In this document: positions 42,123 through 51,618 of the stretch, piece after piece
Numbering within the stretch: the stretch's first letter is position 1
Layout of the letters: the number at the start of each line of letters is the position of its first letter
Source of the DNA: Aldehydirespirator sp965205155
GTDB taxonomy: Bacteria; Actinomycetota; Acidimicrobiia; Acidimicrobiales; Aldehydirespiratoraceae
Length of the DNA stretch: 64,000 nt
NCBI GenBank assembly: GCA_965205155.1
Contig: OZ242033.1
Location: 2,542,001 to 2,606,000, forward strand
Direction of reading: 5' to 3'
Notes under the pieces: model-generated
What the model saw: only the letters and a program-made list of their open reading frames with translations
The model's database searches: none
What the model was told of the DNA's origin: nothing
Program-made: the position numbers and the translations under genes

Positions 42123-42310
42123 TCAGGCCGCGCCGAACGGCGGGCGGCGGGTGTCGAAGAAGCGGCCCTGCTCGGCATCCAGGGACGCAGCCAGCCGGTA
42201 GGGGACCAGGTCGGCGGGGATGTCGGTGCGGGTCAGGGTCGGGCACACCAGCGCGTCGACTCGGCGCTGGATGGGGTTCGACGGATCACCGGGGTGACGA
42301 GTCTGTAGCG
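42123..42310 (-). pseudogene. C-terminal remnant of an unknown gene
   Basis: Just downstream of the nucleotidyltransferase gene, in another frame, the minus strand reads PSNPIQRRVDALVCPTLTRT, then DIPADLVPYRLAASLDAEQ and an end GRFFDTRRPPFGAA before a stop at 42123-42125. The composition is protein-like, but there is no start codon, so this is the tail of a deleted gene. Family unknown. Confidence 0.4.
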
Positions 42311-42315
42311 GATCC

Positions 42316-42909
42316 CTACTCGCCGAGGTGGATCTCCACCAGGGGGCGCTGGGTGACGGTTGCGTGGAAGCTGCCTTCGCCGCTGCGCAGCCAACCCGCC
42401 GGCCGTACTGCGACCTGCACCGGGCGGCCTAGACGAGGCTCGGCCGCGGACAGAGCCGCATACAGCGGGTCGCGGTCAGGCGAGCCGAGAACCAGTACGT
42501 CGATGTCCCCGACGGGGCGACCGAGAGCCGAGCCGGCGCCGTGGAGGGCCGTGGCCCAGGATCCGTAGATGTACGCGGCGTCGATGCCACCTACGCCTGC
42601 AAGCTCCTCGGCGAGAACGCTGGGCGGCCCGAACGCCTTGACCAGCACGTCGGCGAGGCCCTCGAAGTAGGGGCTGGAGGTGTCGGCGCGTACCAGCCTG
42701 GTGTTCCCGACCTTGCGGCTGGTCACGAGCCCCGCAGACTCGGCTCTATCCACCTCCCGATGCACTGAGCTGATCGGAACGTCCAGACGCACCGCCAGAT
42801 CGGTGAGGCTGGCCTCCAACTCTGGATCGCCGAGCAGGCACGCCAGCAGCTCGCCCTGCTGTCGCGACCTTAGAACCGGTAGGAGGTTGGGCGCACGACC
42901 TCTTTCCAT
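42316..42909 (-). CDS. HTH-nucleotidyltransferase protein (orphan MNT-like antitoxin)
   Basis: 197 residues. An ArsR-like winged helix lies at about 15-75 (LACLLGDPELEASLTDLAVR, VPISSVHREVDRAESAGLVT). The nucleotidyltransferase segment AAYIYGSWATALHGAGSALG, then RPVGDIDVLVLG, has the GS and DxD motif. This is the same domain plan as the MNT protein at 3597. No HEPN gene follows; only an unrelated gene tail does. It may be a free-standing repressor or the survivor of a two-gene module. Confidence 0.75.
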   Translation of the reverse strand: MERGRAPNLLPVLRSRQQGELLACLLGDPELEASLTDLAVRLDVPISSVHREVDRAESAGLVTSRKVGNTRLVRADTSSPYFEGLADVLVKAFGPPSVLAEELAGVGGIDAAYIYGSWATALHGAGSALGRPVGDIDVLVLGSPDRDPLYAALSAAEPRLGRPVQVAVRPAGWLRSGEGSFHATVTQRPLVEIHLGE

Positions 42910-43008
42910 ATTCCGGGAAGCATATCCCGAACTGCGGGATTACTCGTTCGCAGGTAGCTCAGGCGGTGCCGCACCGCCAGCAGCCTGGTGAACGTGGTTC
43001 TGTACAAT

Positions 43009-43287
43009 ATGGATGTGGCTGTAGACAATGCACCGTCGTCGTCCACGCTGTCGCCGACCGACGTGCGAGGCAATCTGCGCGAGGTCGTCGACGAAATCGT
43101 GCGCACTGGCGGCGAGGTCACCATCACCAGGCACGGCAAGCCAGTCGCGGTACTGCTCGCCCACGATGAGTACGAGTCGCTGGTCGAGACCGTCAACATT
43201 CTCTCCGATGACGAGACGATGGCCGCGATCGCAGCGAGCGAGGCGAAGTTCGCAGCAGGGAACTTCTCACGTATCGACCAGATCTGA
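43009..43287 (+). CDS. Phd/YefM-type antitoxin, orphan
   Basis: 92 residues from ATG 43009. STLSPTDVRGNLREVVDEIV and GGEVTITRHGKPVAVLLAHD, then EYESLVETVNIL, are the Phd/YefM signature. The C-terminal tail (AAIAASEAKFAAGNFSRIDQ) is the toxin-binding part. No RelE, YoeB or Doc toxin follows; the next 240 nt encode none that I can see. TACAAT immediately upstream of the ATG could be a -10 box. Confidence 0.82.
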   Translation: MDVAVDNAPSSSTLSPTDVRGNLREVVDEIVRTGGEVTITRHGKPVAVLLAHDEYESLVETVNILSDDETMAAIAASEAKFAAGNFSRIDQI

Positions 43288-43356
43288 AGCCGGGCTGCTC
43301 AAGCGATGCCCGAGATCGGCGAGCGCGCAGAAGTCGCTGCGAGCAGAGTGCGGTCG

Positions 43357-43527
43357 TTACAGGAGGAGGTCGGTGACTAGGCCGGCGGCTATGGCCACTG
43401 CGAATACGTAGGCGAAGAACGCGGCTACCAGGCGGCCTCGGGCCACCTTGGCGAGCAGGGCGAACTCGGGGATGTTGGCGCGGGTGCAGCCTGAACAGCG
43501 CTCTCTGGGACGGCTACCTTCGCTGCT
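43357..43527 (-). pseudogene. Possible membrane-protein C-terminal fragment
   Basis: The minus strand encodes CSGCTRANIPEFALLAKVAR followed by a hydrophobic helix (AAFFAYVFAVAIAAGLVTDL) and a stop. It begins inside the oxidoreductase gene on the other strand and lacks a start, so it is at best a leftover of a permease-like gene. Confidence 0.25.
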
Positions 43528-43528
43528 C

Positions 43529-44377
43529 ATGAAGCTCGCGTTCAAGACCAAGCCGGAGCACATCGAGTGGGCCCACATGCTGGCCACCTGGCAGGAGCTC
43601 GACGCCGACCCCCGCTACGACTCGGCCTGGACCTTCGACCACTTCTATCCCATCTACGGCGGCGACGACGGCCCCTGCCTGGAGGGCTGGGTGACCCTCA
43701 GCGCGCTGGCGCAGGCCACCACCAGGATCCGCGTCGGCTCCATGGTCAACGCCGCCCCCTACCGCAACCCCGGCCTGTTCGCGGCCATGGCCTCCACCCT
43801 CGACATCGTCTCGGGAGGGCGCCTCGAACTGGGGCTGGGATGCGGCTGGAACCAGACCGAGGCCGGCGCCTACGGCATCGACATCGGCTCCATCAAGGAC
43901 CGCCAGGACCGCTTCTCGGAGTACCTCCAGTGCGTGCGGTCGCTGCTGAGCGAGCCCGTCACCGACTTCGCCGGGCGCTTCTACACCCTCACCGGCGCCC
44001 GCAACGAGCCCAAGGGGCCGCAGCAGCCGGCCCCGCCCATCGTCATCGGCGGCACCGGCCCCAAGCGGACGCTGCCGCTGACCGCCCGCCACGCCGACCA
44101 CTGGAACTACCCCGGCGGCCCGCCCGAGGGCCTGCGGGCCGGGCTGGACCGGCTGGCGGAGTGCTGCGACGAGATCGGCCGCGACCCCACCGAGATCGTC
44201 AGCTCCACCCACATCTTCTACAACCCGGCCGAGCCCCTCGACGGGCCCATTGCCGAAGCCGTAACCCTCAAGGACGCCGGCCTCGACATCGCCATCCTGT
44301 ACCCCTCCGACGCCGGCTACACCCCCGAATCGGTGCACGAGGCCGCCGACGCGTTCGAGCACCTCTTGGGAGACTGA
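43529..44377 (+). CDS. LLM-class F420-dependent oxidoreductase
   Basis: 282 residues of the luciferase-like monooxygenase TIM barrel: MKLAFKTKPEHIEWAHMLAT, YDSAWTFDHFYPIYG, LAQATTRIRVGSMVNAAPYR, DIVSGGRLELGLGCGWNQTE. PPIVIGGTGPKRTLPLTARH is the phosphate-binding part. Actinobacterial members use reduced F420 rather than flavin to reduce or oxidise organic substrates. The substrate is unknown. ATG at 43529 gives the canonical N terminus. Confidence 0.9.
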   Translation: MKLAFKTKPEHIEWAHMLATWQELDADPRYDSAWTFDHFYPIYGGDDGPCLEGWVTLSALAQATTRIRVGSMVNAAPYRNPGLFAAMASTLDIVSGGRLELGLGCGWNQTEAGAYGIDIGSIKDRQDRFSEYLQCVRSLLSEPVTDFAGRFYTLTGARNEPKGPQQPAPPIVIGGTGPKRTLPLTARHADHWNYPGGPPEGLRAGLDRLAECCDEIGRDPTEIVSSTHIFYNPAEPLDGPIAEAVTLKDAGLDIAILYPSDAGYTPESVHEAADAFEHLLGD

Positions 44378-44401
44378 ACCCCGGCGCGACAAGATAGGGC
44401 C

Positions 44402-45361
44402 ATGGGCATCAACCTCGAAGAGCATCTCGACGCCGACCATCTCGCCGTGCTGGAGACGCTGCCCGGCGACCTGCTCGACCTGACCGACCTGGATGCGGCC
44501 CGCAGCCGGTGGGCCGCCTTCATGGCCCAGGCGCCCGTCCCCGAGATCGACGACTCGATCGAGATCACCGACCACCACACCCCGGCCCACGACGGCCACC
44601 AGGTGCTGGTGCGGGTCTACCGGCGCAAGGACCGCCGCGGCCGCACTGGCGGCCTGTACTCGATCCACGGCGGCGGCATGATCCTGGGCGACGTCAGCAT
44701 GAACGACGCCCGCTGCGCGGCCATCGCCCAGAACCTCGACGTGGTGGTGGCCTCCGTCGACTACCGGCTGGCCCCCGAGCACCCGTACCCGGCCCCGCTG
44801 GAGGACTGCTACTGGGGCCTGGTGTGGTTCTTCGACCAGGCCGAGGCGTTCGGCGTGGACACCGCCCGCATCGCCGTCGGCGGCGGCAGCGCGGGCGGCG
44901 GCCTCGCGGCCGGGCTCGCGCTGCTGGCCCGCGACCGGGGCCGGGTCAGCCCCTGCTTCCAGCTGCTGACGTTCCCCATGATCGACGACCGCAACCAGAC
45001 GCCCTCCAGCCACATGGTCGACGACACCCGGGTCTGGAACCGCACCGCCAACATCGCCGGCTGGGCCGCCTACCTCGACGGCCGCAACGGCGCCGAGGAC
45101 GTCCCGGCCTACGCCGCCCCGGCCCGGGCCACCGACCTGGCCGGGCTACCGCCGGCCATCATCACCGTCGGCAGCCTCGACACGTTCATCGACGAGGACA
45201 TCGCCTACGCCCAGGCCCTGCTCCACGCCGGAGTGCCCTGCGAGCTGCACGTGTACCCGGGCGCCTTCCACGGCTCGAACTTCATGGTCCCCAACTCCGA
45301 CATCTCCCAGCGCTGGTACCGCGACGAGATGGCCGCACTCGACCGGGCGCTGAACGGCTAG
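44402..45361 (+). CDS. Alpha/beta hydrolase of the HSL (GDxG) family
   Basis: 319 residues. The oxyanion motif is YSIHGGGMILGDVSM (HGGG). The nucleophile elbow is IAVGGGSAGGGLAAGLALLA (GGSAGG). The acid is probably in VGSLDTFIDEDIAYAQAL and the catalytic His in YPGAFHGSNFMV. It hydrolyses ester bonds of small or acyl substrates. It lies 24 nt after the oxidoreductase, so probably cotranscribed. Confidence 0.9.
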   Translation: MGINLEEHLDADHLAVLETLPGDLLDLTDLDAARSRWAAFMAQAPVPEIDDSIEITDHHTPAHDGHQVLVRVYRRKDRRGRTGGLYSIHGGGMILGDVSMNDARCAAIAQNLDVVVASVDYRLAPEHPYPAPLEDCYWGLVWFFDQAEAFGVDTARIAVGGGSAGGGLAAGLALLARDRGRVSPCFQLLTFPMIDDRNQTPSSHMVDDTRVWNRTANIAGWAAYLDGRNGAEDVPAYAAPARATDLAGLPPAIITVGSLDTFIDEDIAYAQALLHAGVPCELHVYPGAFHGSNFMVPNSDISQRWYRDEMAALDRALNG

Positions 45362-45416
45362 CCGGGCAGACTGGCGACCCGAGCCGGCCTCCACCGGCAT
45401 GCCCGGGCTCTGGTGA

Positions 45417-46670
45417 TCAGCGCTCGGGGGTGAAGGCCACCGGCATCCTCAACAGGCCCGCGAGCAGCGCCGTGGGCTGGTGCGCCACCTCGCCCGAGGG
45501 GTGGATGTCGGGTATGCGGCTGTAGATCTCGCGCAGGATTACCCGGAGCTGCAACCGGGCCAGGTTCGCACCGAGGCAGTAGTGCTCGCCGAAGCCGAAG
45601 GCGAGCTGTGTGCGGGGCTGCTCGCGGGTGATGTCGAACACGTCGGGCTCCTCGAACACCCGTGGGTCGCGTAACGCCGAGGTGAAGCTACACACCACCT
45701 TGCCGCCCTCGTCGATGCTCTGGCCGTCGATCTCGGTGTCGGCGGCCGCGGTGCGGCGAATGTTCCGCAACGGCGCCCGGTACCTGAGGATCTCCTCCAC
45801 CGCGCCCGGAATGTGGCGGTCCAGGTCCGACACCAGCAGGTCGCGCTGGTCGGGCCACTCCGCCAGGATGCGGATGGCCTGCGCGGTGGCGGTCCTCACC
45901 GTCTCGTTGCCGCCGACCGACATCAGCGTCAGGAACCAGCCCGCCTCCTCGTCGGTGGCGCCCCGCTGCTCGCCCTCGACGCCGTCGAGGGTGCCGTTGA
46001 CGTAGGCCGACATCACCGTGCCGTCGTCGGAGCCCCGCTTCTCGCGGGCCATCTCCTGGCCGAGCAGGTGAATCTCCAGGGCCGCCTCCAACGCCTTCTC
46101 GAGCCGCGTGTCCGGACCTCCGTCCACCGCGCCGATCATCCGGTTGGAGATGTCGAAGATCTGCTCGCTGCGCTCGGGAACACCCAGCAACTCGGCGATG
46201 ACCCGCATCGGCATCTGGGCCGCGATGTCGTTGATGCCGTCGGCGGTGCCGCTGGGCGCGATCTTGTCGATGGCCTCCCTGGCGATCGCCTCCACCCGGG
46301 GACGCAGCGCCTCCACCCGGCGGGGTGTGAAGATCGCCGCCACCAGCCTGCGGTACTGGCTGTGCTTGGGCGGATCCATGTTGATCAGCATGTTCGCCAT
46401 GGCCTCGACCCGGTCGGGGTCGGGGTCGACCAGCAGCGCGGTGCGGCGCTGCGACGAGAACGTCGCCGGGTCCCGCAGCACCGCCTTCACCTCCTCGTAG
46501 CGGTGCACGAACCACGCCCCCAGGATCTCCGGCTGCGACGTGCTCGGGTCGAACGTCCCCGGCTGCCAGCTGGTGGTGCCCGCCTCCCGCAGCTCGGCCA
46601 GGCGGGCGTGGGGGCACCCCTCGGCGTAGGCGTAGGGGTCCAGCAGGGTCAGCTCGCTCGTCTCGGTCAT
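45417..46670 (-). CDS. Cytochrome P450
   Basis: 417 residues from ATG 46670; an ATG at 46682 is equally possible. The I-helix oxygen motif is LMSVGGNETVRTATAQAIRI. The ExxR helix is VEEILRYRAPLRNIRRTA. The haem Cys is in LAFGFGEHYCLGANLARLQL (near 363). Soluble class I bacterial P450, needing a ferredoxin partner not seen here. It resembles actinobacterial P450s acting on sterol or fatty side chains, but the substrate is not assigned. Divergent from kmo, 120 nt away. Confidence 0.93.
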   Translation of the reverse strand: MTETSELTLLDPYAYAEGCPHARLAELREAGTTSWQPGTFDPSTSQPEILGAWFVHRYEEVKAVLRDPATFSSQRRTALLVDPDPDRVEAMANMLINMDPPKHSQYRRLVAAIFTPRRVEALRPRVEAIAREAIDKIAPSGTADGINDIAAQMPMRVIAELLGVPERSEQIFDISNRMIGAVDGGPDTRLEKALEAALEIHLLGQEMAREKRGSDDGTVMSAYVNGTLDGVEGEQRGATDEEAGWFLTLMSVGGNETVRTATAQAIRILAEWPDQRDLLVSDLDRHIPGAVEEILRYRAPLRNIRRTAAADTEIDGQSIDEGGKVVCSFTSALRDPRVFEEPDVFDITREQPRTQLAFGFGEHYCLGANLARLQLRVILREIYSRIPDIHPSGEVAHQPTALLAGLLRMPVAFTPER

Positions 46671-46790
46671 GAGGACCGACATTCTGCCCGAGCGGCGGCG
46701 GGACCGCGCCCAGACGCGCCGACGGGGACCGCGCTGGACCCGCGCCGACCCCTCTAGGCGGGGCACCCGGCGTCCACTACCGTCGATTTC

Positions 46791-48197
46791 GTGGACAGCA
46801 CGCTGGGCCGGCGAGGCCCGATCGTCGTGGTCGGCGCGGGGCCCGCCGGTGCTCTGATGGCTCTGTACCTGGCCAGGCAGGGATGCGATGTGACCGTGTA
46901 CGAGGCCCGGCCCGACATCCGCCGGGTCGAGATCTCAGCCGGCCGGTCCATCAACCTGGCCCTCGCCACCCGCGGCATCGTCCCTCTCGTCGACGTGGGC
47001 GTGATCGAGCGGGTAGACGCCATCACCATCCCCATGCGGGGCCGGATGATCCACGCCGACGACTCCACCGAGCCCGTCCTGCAGCCCTACGGCACCCAAC
47101 CCCACGAAGTGATCCACTCGGTGTCGAGGCGCGACCTCAACGCCATCCTGCTCGACGCGGCCGAGGCCACCGGCCGGGTCGGCATCGAGTTCGCCAGCCC
47201 GGTGCACTCGATCGATCTCGACGCGGGCACGCTCACCGTGGCCGGGCCCGGCAACGGCGCACGCACCGTGCCGTTCGGCACCGTCTTCGCGGCCGACGGG
47301 GCCGGATCGGAGCTCCGCAAGGCGGTCGTGGCCGCCAACGGGGGCACGGCGGAGGTGAGCCGGCTCGACCACGGGTACAAGGAGCTGCAGATCCCGCCGG
47401 CCGGCGATGGCGGGTTCCGCCTCGACCCCAACGCCCTTCATATCTGGCCCCGGCGCGAGTTCATGCTGATCGCGCTGGCCAACCCCGGCGGCGACTTCAC
47501 CGCCACCCTGTTCGCCCCCAGCACCGGCGACACCAGCTTCGCCTCGCTGGCGGACCCCGAGGCGGTGTCGCGGTTCTTCAAGCAGCAGTTTCCCGATTTC
47601 GCGGCCCTTGTTCCCGACCTCGTCGAGCAGTTCTTCGAGAACCCCGCCGGGCGGCTGGCCACCATGCGCTGCCGGGGCTGGTCAGCAGGCGACAGGGCGG
47701 TGCTGCTCGGCGACGCGGCCCACGCCATCGTGCCCTTCCACGGGCAGGGCATGAACCTGGCCATGGAGTCGGCCCGGGCCCTCGACCGGCATCTCCGCAA
47801 CCGGCCCGACGACATCGCGGGAGCCTTCACGGCCTTCGAGGCGGAGCGCAAGCCCAACGCCGACGCCATCGCCGACATGGCCCTCGACAACTACGTGGAG
47901 ATGCGAGCAGGCGTGGTCGACGCCGGCTACGTGATCCGGCGCGAGCTGGCCCTGGAGCTCCAGCGTCGGCACCCCGACCGGCTGAGCCCGCGCTACAACA
48001 TGGTCATGTTCTCGACGATGCCCTACGCCGAGGCCGCCGCCCGGGCCGCCCGCCAAGCGGAGATCCTGGGCGAGCTCACCGCCGGGCGGGCATCGCCGGC
48101 CGAGGTCGACATGGACAGGGCGGCTCAGCTCGTCGCCGGGCTCCGGCCGCTGCCCGAACCCGACCCGCTGGCCCGCCCCGACGCCCTGTCGGTGTGA
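46791..48197 (+). CDS. kmo: Kynurenine 3-monooxygenase
   Basis: 468-residue FAD monooxygenase: IVVVGAGPAGALMALYLARQ (dinucleotide fold), RRVEISAGRSINLALATRGI (substrate Arg typical of KMO), VFAADGAGSELRKAVV, AVLLGDAAHAIVPFHGQGMN, then NLAMESARALDRHL. Converts L-kynurenine to 3-hydroxykynurenine with NADPH and O2. GTG start. It is followed after 13 nt by tryptophan dioxygenase, confirming the pathway. The C terminus lacks the long membrane helix of mitochondrial KMO. Confidence 0.93.
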   Translation: MDSTLGRRGPIVVVGAGPAGALMALYLARQGCDVTVYEARPDIRRVEISAGRSINLALATRGIVPLVDVGVIERVDAITIPMRGRMIHADDSTEPVLQPYGTQPHEVIHSVSRRDLNAILLDAAEATGRVGIEFASPVHSIDLDAGTLTVAGPGNGARTVPFGTVFAADGAGSELRKAVVAANGGTAEVSRLDHGYKELQIPPAGDGGFRLDPNALHIWPRREFMLIALANPGGDFTATLFAPSTGDTSFASLADPEAVSRFFKQQFPDFAALVPDLVEQFFENPAGRLATMRCRGWSAGDRAVLLGDAAHAIVPFHGQGMNLAMESARALDRHLRNRPDDIAGAFTAFEAERKPNADAIADMALDNYVEMRAGVVDAGYVIRRELALELQRRHPDRLSPRYNMVMFSTMPYAEAAARAARQAEILGELTAGRASPAEVDMDRAAQLVAGLRPLPEPDPLARPDALSV

Positions 48198-48210
48198 CAG
48201 GAGGGCTGCG

Positions 48211-49014
48211 ATGAGCGACGAAGTCACCTACGGGTCGTACCTCAAGATCGGGGAGCTGCTGTCGCTGCAGCAGTGCCGCTCGCTCGACCCCGAGACCGGT
48301 GCGCCCGAACACGACGAGACGCTGTTCATCATCATCCACCAGGTGTACGAGCTGTGGTTCAAGCAGGTCATCCACGAACTCGACGAGCTCTGCCGCCACC
48401 TCGACGCCGACGCTCCGTCGAGGGGCGTCCACCAGCTCAAGCGGGTGCTCAAGATCCTCAAGACCCTCGTCAGCCAGCTCGACGTGCTCGAGACCATGAC
48501 CCCGCTCGAGTTCGCCTCGTTCCGCCCGTTCCTGGAGAGCGCCAGCGGGTTCCAGTCGTCGCAGTTCCGTGAGCTCGAACTGCTGCTGGGCCAGTTCGAC
48601 ACCGCCCACCTCGACCTCATCGACCACGAACCGGACGCCCGCCGGCGCCTGGAGCGCCGGCTTCAGGAGCCGACCGTGTGGGACGCCTTCGTGCGGTACC
48701 TGGCCAGGGCCGGGTTCGACATCCCCGAGGAGGTCGTCGAGCGCGACGTGACCCTGCCGCACGAGCCCTCGCCCGGGGTGCAGGCCACCCTGGTCGAGAT
48801 CTACCGGTCCCACCCGGCGCTGCTGGAGGTCTGCGAGCTGCTGACCGACTTCGACGAGGGCTTCATGGAGTGGCGGTACCGCCACGTGATGATGGTGCAG
48901 CGCACCATCGGCACCAAGCAGGGCACGGGCGGCTCCGACGGGGCCGCCTACCTGCGCACCACCATCATGCGCCCCGCCTTCCCCGACCTCTGGGCCATCC
49001 GCACCTCGTTCTGA
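48211..49014 (+). CDS. kynA: Tryptophan 2,3-dioxygenase
   Basis: 267-residue haem dioxygenase: TYGSYLKIGELLSLQQCRSL, HDETLFIIIHQVYELWFKQV (haem-pocket region), ASGFQSSQFRELELLLGQ, WRYRHVMMVQRTIGTKQGTG with the proximal His. It opens the indole ring of L-tryptophan to N-formylkynurenine, the first step of the pathway. GGAGGG precedes the ATG by 5 nt. No kynurenine formamidase gene is adjacent. The esterase-like genes nearby are not convincing substitutes. Confidence 0.95.
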   Translation: MSDEVTYGSYLKIGELLSLQQCRSLDPETGAPEHDETLFIIIHQVYELWFKQVIHELDELCRHLDADAPSRGVHQLKRVLKILKTLVSQLDVLETMTPLEFASFRPFLESASGFQSSQFRELELLLGQFDTAHLDLIDHEPDARRRLERRLQEPTVWDAFVRYLARAGFDIPEEVVERDVTLPHEPSPGVQATLVEIYRSHPALLEVCELLTDFDEGFMEWRYRHVMMVQRTIGTKQGTGGSDGAAYLRTTIMRPAFPDLWAIRTSF

Positions 49015-49238
49015 CCCGTCTAAGGGGCGGGCCCCAGCATGAACCGGCCGGTGGGGGAGTCCGGATCGCACAACTGGTCGAGGATGACCGGCCGATGGCA
49101 CCGCATACCAGAATCAACAAGTCAGCTGACGTGAATCGCAATGGCGCGGGGCGACTGGGGGCCTGATCATTGTCCCCGCCACCTCCGGTTCTCACAGACG
49201 GAGGCACCGCAGCACAAGCCAGACAGGGGGATCTCACT

Positions 49239-49508
49239 ATGGCTGACACCTACGTCCTCATCCACGGGGCGTGGCACGACGGGTCAGGGTGGTCCGACGT
49301 GGCCGAGCGCATCCGTGCCGAGGGCCACACCGTTCACACTCCGACGCTGGCCGGCAACGGCCACGGCGACGACATCGACCGCACCATCGGCCACGAGACC
49401 GCCACCGCATCGGCGGTGGCGTACATCGAGGAGGCGGATCACGGCCCTCAATCTCGTTCGCTGCGTCGAGAACCGCCTCAGTCCTGTCGTCATCTGAACC
49501 GAGCGTGA
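49239..49508 (+). pseudogene. Truncated alpha/beta hydrolase
   Basis: The frame starts ADTYVLIHGAWHDGSGWSDV, then AERIRAEGHTVHTPTLAGNG, the N terminus of an EstC-like hydrolase with the HGAWH oxyanion segment. It runs only to YIEEADHG before losing similarity about 70 codons in, ahead of the nucleophile elbow. No complete enzyme is possible. The 224 nt before it show no other gene. Confidence 0.6.
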
Positions 49509-49549
49509 CCATAGCACTTCAACTATTTGATGCTTTGATGCTTCACTTG

Positions 49550-50908
49550 CTAGCCAGGGTTCCCTCCGACGGTGGCGAGCGGCGCCGACATCAGGCCCTG
49601 CGCCTCCAGTTGTTCGGCCAGGGCCAGCAAGCGGAGGTCGCTGCCGGGCGGACCGATGATCTGGACCCCGACGGGCAGACCGTCGCCGGCCAGTCCGTCC
49701 GGTATCGCCAGCGCGGCAAGCCCGGCGCCGTTGATCGGGAAAGTCAACGGTGTGGTGGCCGGTATCAGCGGCACGCCGGCCAGCTCGTTCAAACCGTGGG
49801 GCGGGACATGGTTGGGAGTCACCGGGCAGACGACGAAGTCGACTTCGTCGAAGATGCTCAGCCACTGCCGCCGCAAGCCGCTCACGGCCGCATGGGCGGC
49901 TGCGAGTTCCGCTGCGGCCAGGCCGTCGGCCAGCGACATGAACCCGAGGATGTCCTCGGAAATCAGCTCAGGCGTCTCGGTTAGGACGCGCCGGTGCTGA
50001 TGGAGAGACTCGGCCGCCACTATCACCGAGCCGGGTCCGCTGTGCTCCAAGTGCGAGGGGGGAGACACCTCTCGCATCGAGGCGCCGATGGTCATCAGCT
50101 GTTCGACCTTGTTCTGGTACGCAGCCTCGACCTCGGGGGCCAGGTTCATGCCCTCGTAGAACGGGGCTGCGGGCAACCCGACGAGAATCTCCGTAGCGCC
50201 CGCGCCGCGGTCGTCGAACCGCCCGATCGCTCTCGTGCCGACCATCACCGCCAGCAAGCGGCGCGCGTCGGCACAGCTGCGCGTCATCGGTCCGATCACG
50301 TCGTAGCGGGTCGAGAGCATGAACAGCCCGTCGCGTGACACCAGCCCGGGCGTGGTCTTCAGCCCGACCGTTCCGCAGTAGCTGCTCGGGTTGCGCACCG
50401 ATCCTCCCGTGTCGGTGCCGAGAGCGGCCGGGACCATCCCGGCGGCCAGGGCCGCTGCGCTGCCTCCGGAGGATCCGCCCGTCATGCGGTCAAGCGACCA
50501 CGGGTTGCGAGCGGACGGAGTCGAGACGCCGAAGGCCAACTCGTGGGTGTTGGTCTTGCCGATGATGATCGCGCCGGCCTGCCGGAGCATGCTCACCACT
50601 GCCGCGTCACCACCGGAGAGGTGTCCCGAGTAGGCCGGGCTGCCTGCCTCGGTCGGATGCCCGGCCACCTCGATGAGGTCCTTCACCGCCACCGGTATGC
50701 CGTGCAGCGTTCCACGCGGCTGCGACGCGTCGAGTTCGGCGGCGCGTGCCAACGCCTCGTCGGCGAACACCCGGGCAAAGGCTCCTATCTCCGCATCGTG
50801 GTCCTCGATTCGATCAAGACAGGAGGCGGTCAGTTCCCGCGCCGACAGTTCGCCCGCGTCCAGCAGGCTCCGCGCCTCGTCGAGCAGCAGTTCGAATGGT
50901 TCGGTCAT
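49550..50908 (-). CDS. Amidase-signature-family hydrolase
   Basis: 452 residues. Ser-cisSer-Lys triad: the Lys in GIPVAVKDLIEVAGHPTEAG and the Gly/Ser-rich loop in MTGGSSGGSAAALAAGMVPA, followed by TDTGGSVRNPSSYCGTVGLK. Hydrolyses amides to acids plus ammonia. It is the last gene of a minus-strand operon that also carries an ABC importer and a PaaK-like ligase, so a likely role is releasing a carboxylic acid from an imported amide (inference). Confidence 0.9.
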   Translation of the reverse strand: MTEPFELLLDEARSLLDAGELSARELTASCLDRIEDHDAEIGAFARVFADEALARAAELDASQPRGTLHGIPVAVKDLIEVAGHPTEAGSPAYSGHLSGGDAAVVSMLRQAGAIIIGKTNTHELAFGVSTPSARNPWSLDRMTGGSSGGSAAALAAGMVPAALGTDTGGSVRNPSSYCGTVGLKTTPGLVSRDGLFMLSTRYDVIGPMTRSCADARRLLAVMVGTRAIGRFDDRGAGATEILVGLPAAPFYEGMNLAPEVEAAYQNKVEQLMTIGASMREVSPPSHLEHSGPGSVIVAAESLHQHRRVLTETPELISEDILGFMSLADGLAAAELAAAHAAVSGLRRQWLSIFDEVDFVVCPVTPNHVPPHGLNELAGVPLIPATTPLTFPINGAGLAALAIPDGLAGDGLPVGVQIIGPPGSDLRLLALAEQLEAQGLMSAPLATVGGNPG

Positions 50909-50916
50909 GGCTGCCC

Positions 50917-51618
50917 CTACACGGCCAGCAGCGCCGCGACGTGCTCTGCCGCCTCGGCATCCGCGACACCCTCCGCAACGATCTCGCCCTTCTCCAGGAC
51001 GCAGTAGCGGTCGGCGATCGCAAGCGCTGCCGCGGCGTGCTGCTCGATCAGGAGCACGCCGCAGCCCCTCGCCCGTGCCGCTTCCATGTGCCGCATCAGG
51101 TGGGACACGTTGGCCGGCTGGAGACCCTCGGTCGGCTCATCGAAGAGCATGAGCGGCTGGTCCGAACACAGGCAGCGCGCCGAGGCGAGCATCTTCTGCT
51201 CGCCCCCCGAAAGGGTGGACGCCCTCTGAGAAGCCCGGCCCTCGAACACTCCCGGAAACACCGACAGGACCTCCTTAGCGGAACCGGCGAGACCGGCCAG
51301 GCTCAGGTTCTCCTCCACCGTGAGCTCGCCGAACAGCGGTTGATCCTGGCGTACACAGGCCATCCCGGCTCGGGCCACGGCCGAGGCCGAGTGGCCGGTC
51401 ACGTCCCGGCCGTGGAGGAGAACCTCGCCTGCGCTGGGCCGGAGAGTTCCCGCCAGCGCGGAGGCGAGCGTCGTCTTGCCCGCGCCGTTGCGTCCCATCA
51501 CCGCCACGATCTCGGCCCGGCCCACATGAAGCGAGACGCCGTGAAGTACCGGGACACGGCCGTATGCGGCCCGCAGATTCCTGGCAACCAGCAGCGGCGA
51601 GGCAGCCGCGCTAGGCAT
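50917..51618 (-). CDS. ABC transporter ATP-binding protein, LivF type
   Basis: 233 residues: AVMGRNGAGKTTLASALAG (Walker A), VRQDQPLFGELTVEENLSLA (Q-loop), LSGGEQKMLASARCLCSDQP (signature), LMLFDEPTEGLQPANV (Walker B). It matches LivF-type subunits of high-affinity branched-chain amino acid/amide importers. It overlaps the thiolase gene by 8 nt and is separated by 8 nt from the amidase, within one operon. Confidence 0.9.
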   Translation of the reverse strand: MPSAAASPLLVARNLRAAYGRVPVLHGVSLHVGRAEIVAVMGRNGAGKTTLASALAGTLRPSAGEVLLHGRDVTGHSASAVARAGMACVRQDQPLFGELTVEENLSLAGLAGSAKEVLSVFPGVFEGRASQRASTLSGGEQKMLASARCLCSDQPLMLFDEPTEGLQPANVSHLMRHMEAARARGCGVLLIEQHAAAALAIADRYCVLEKGEIVAEGVADAEAAEHVAALLAV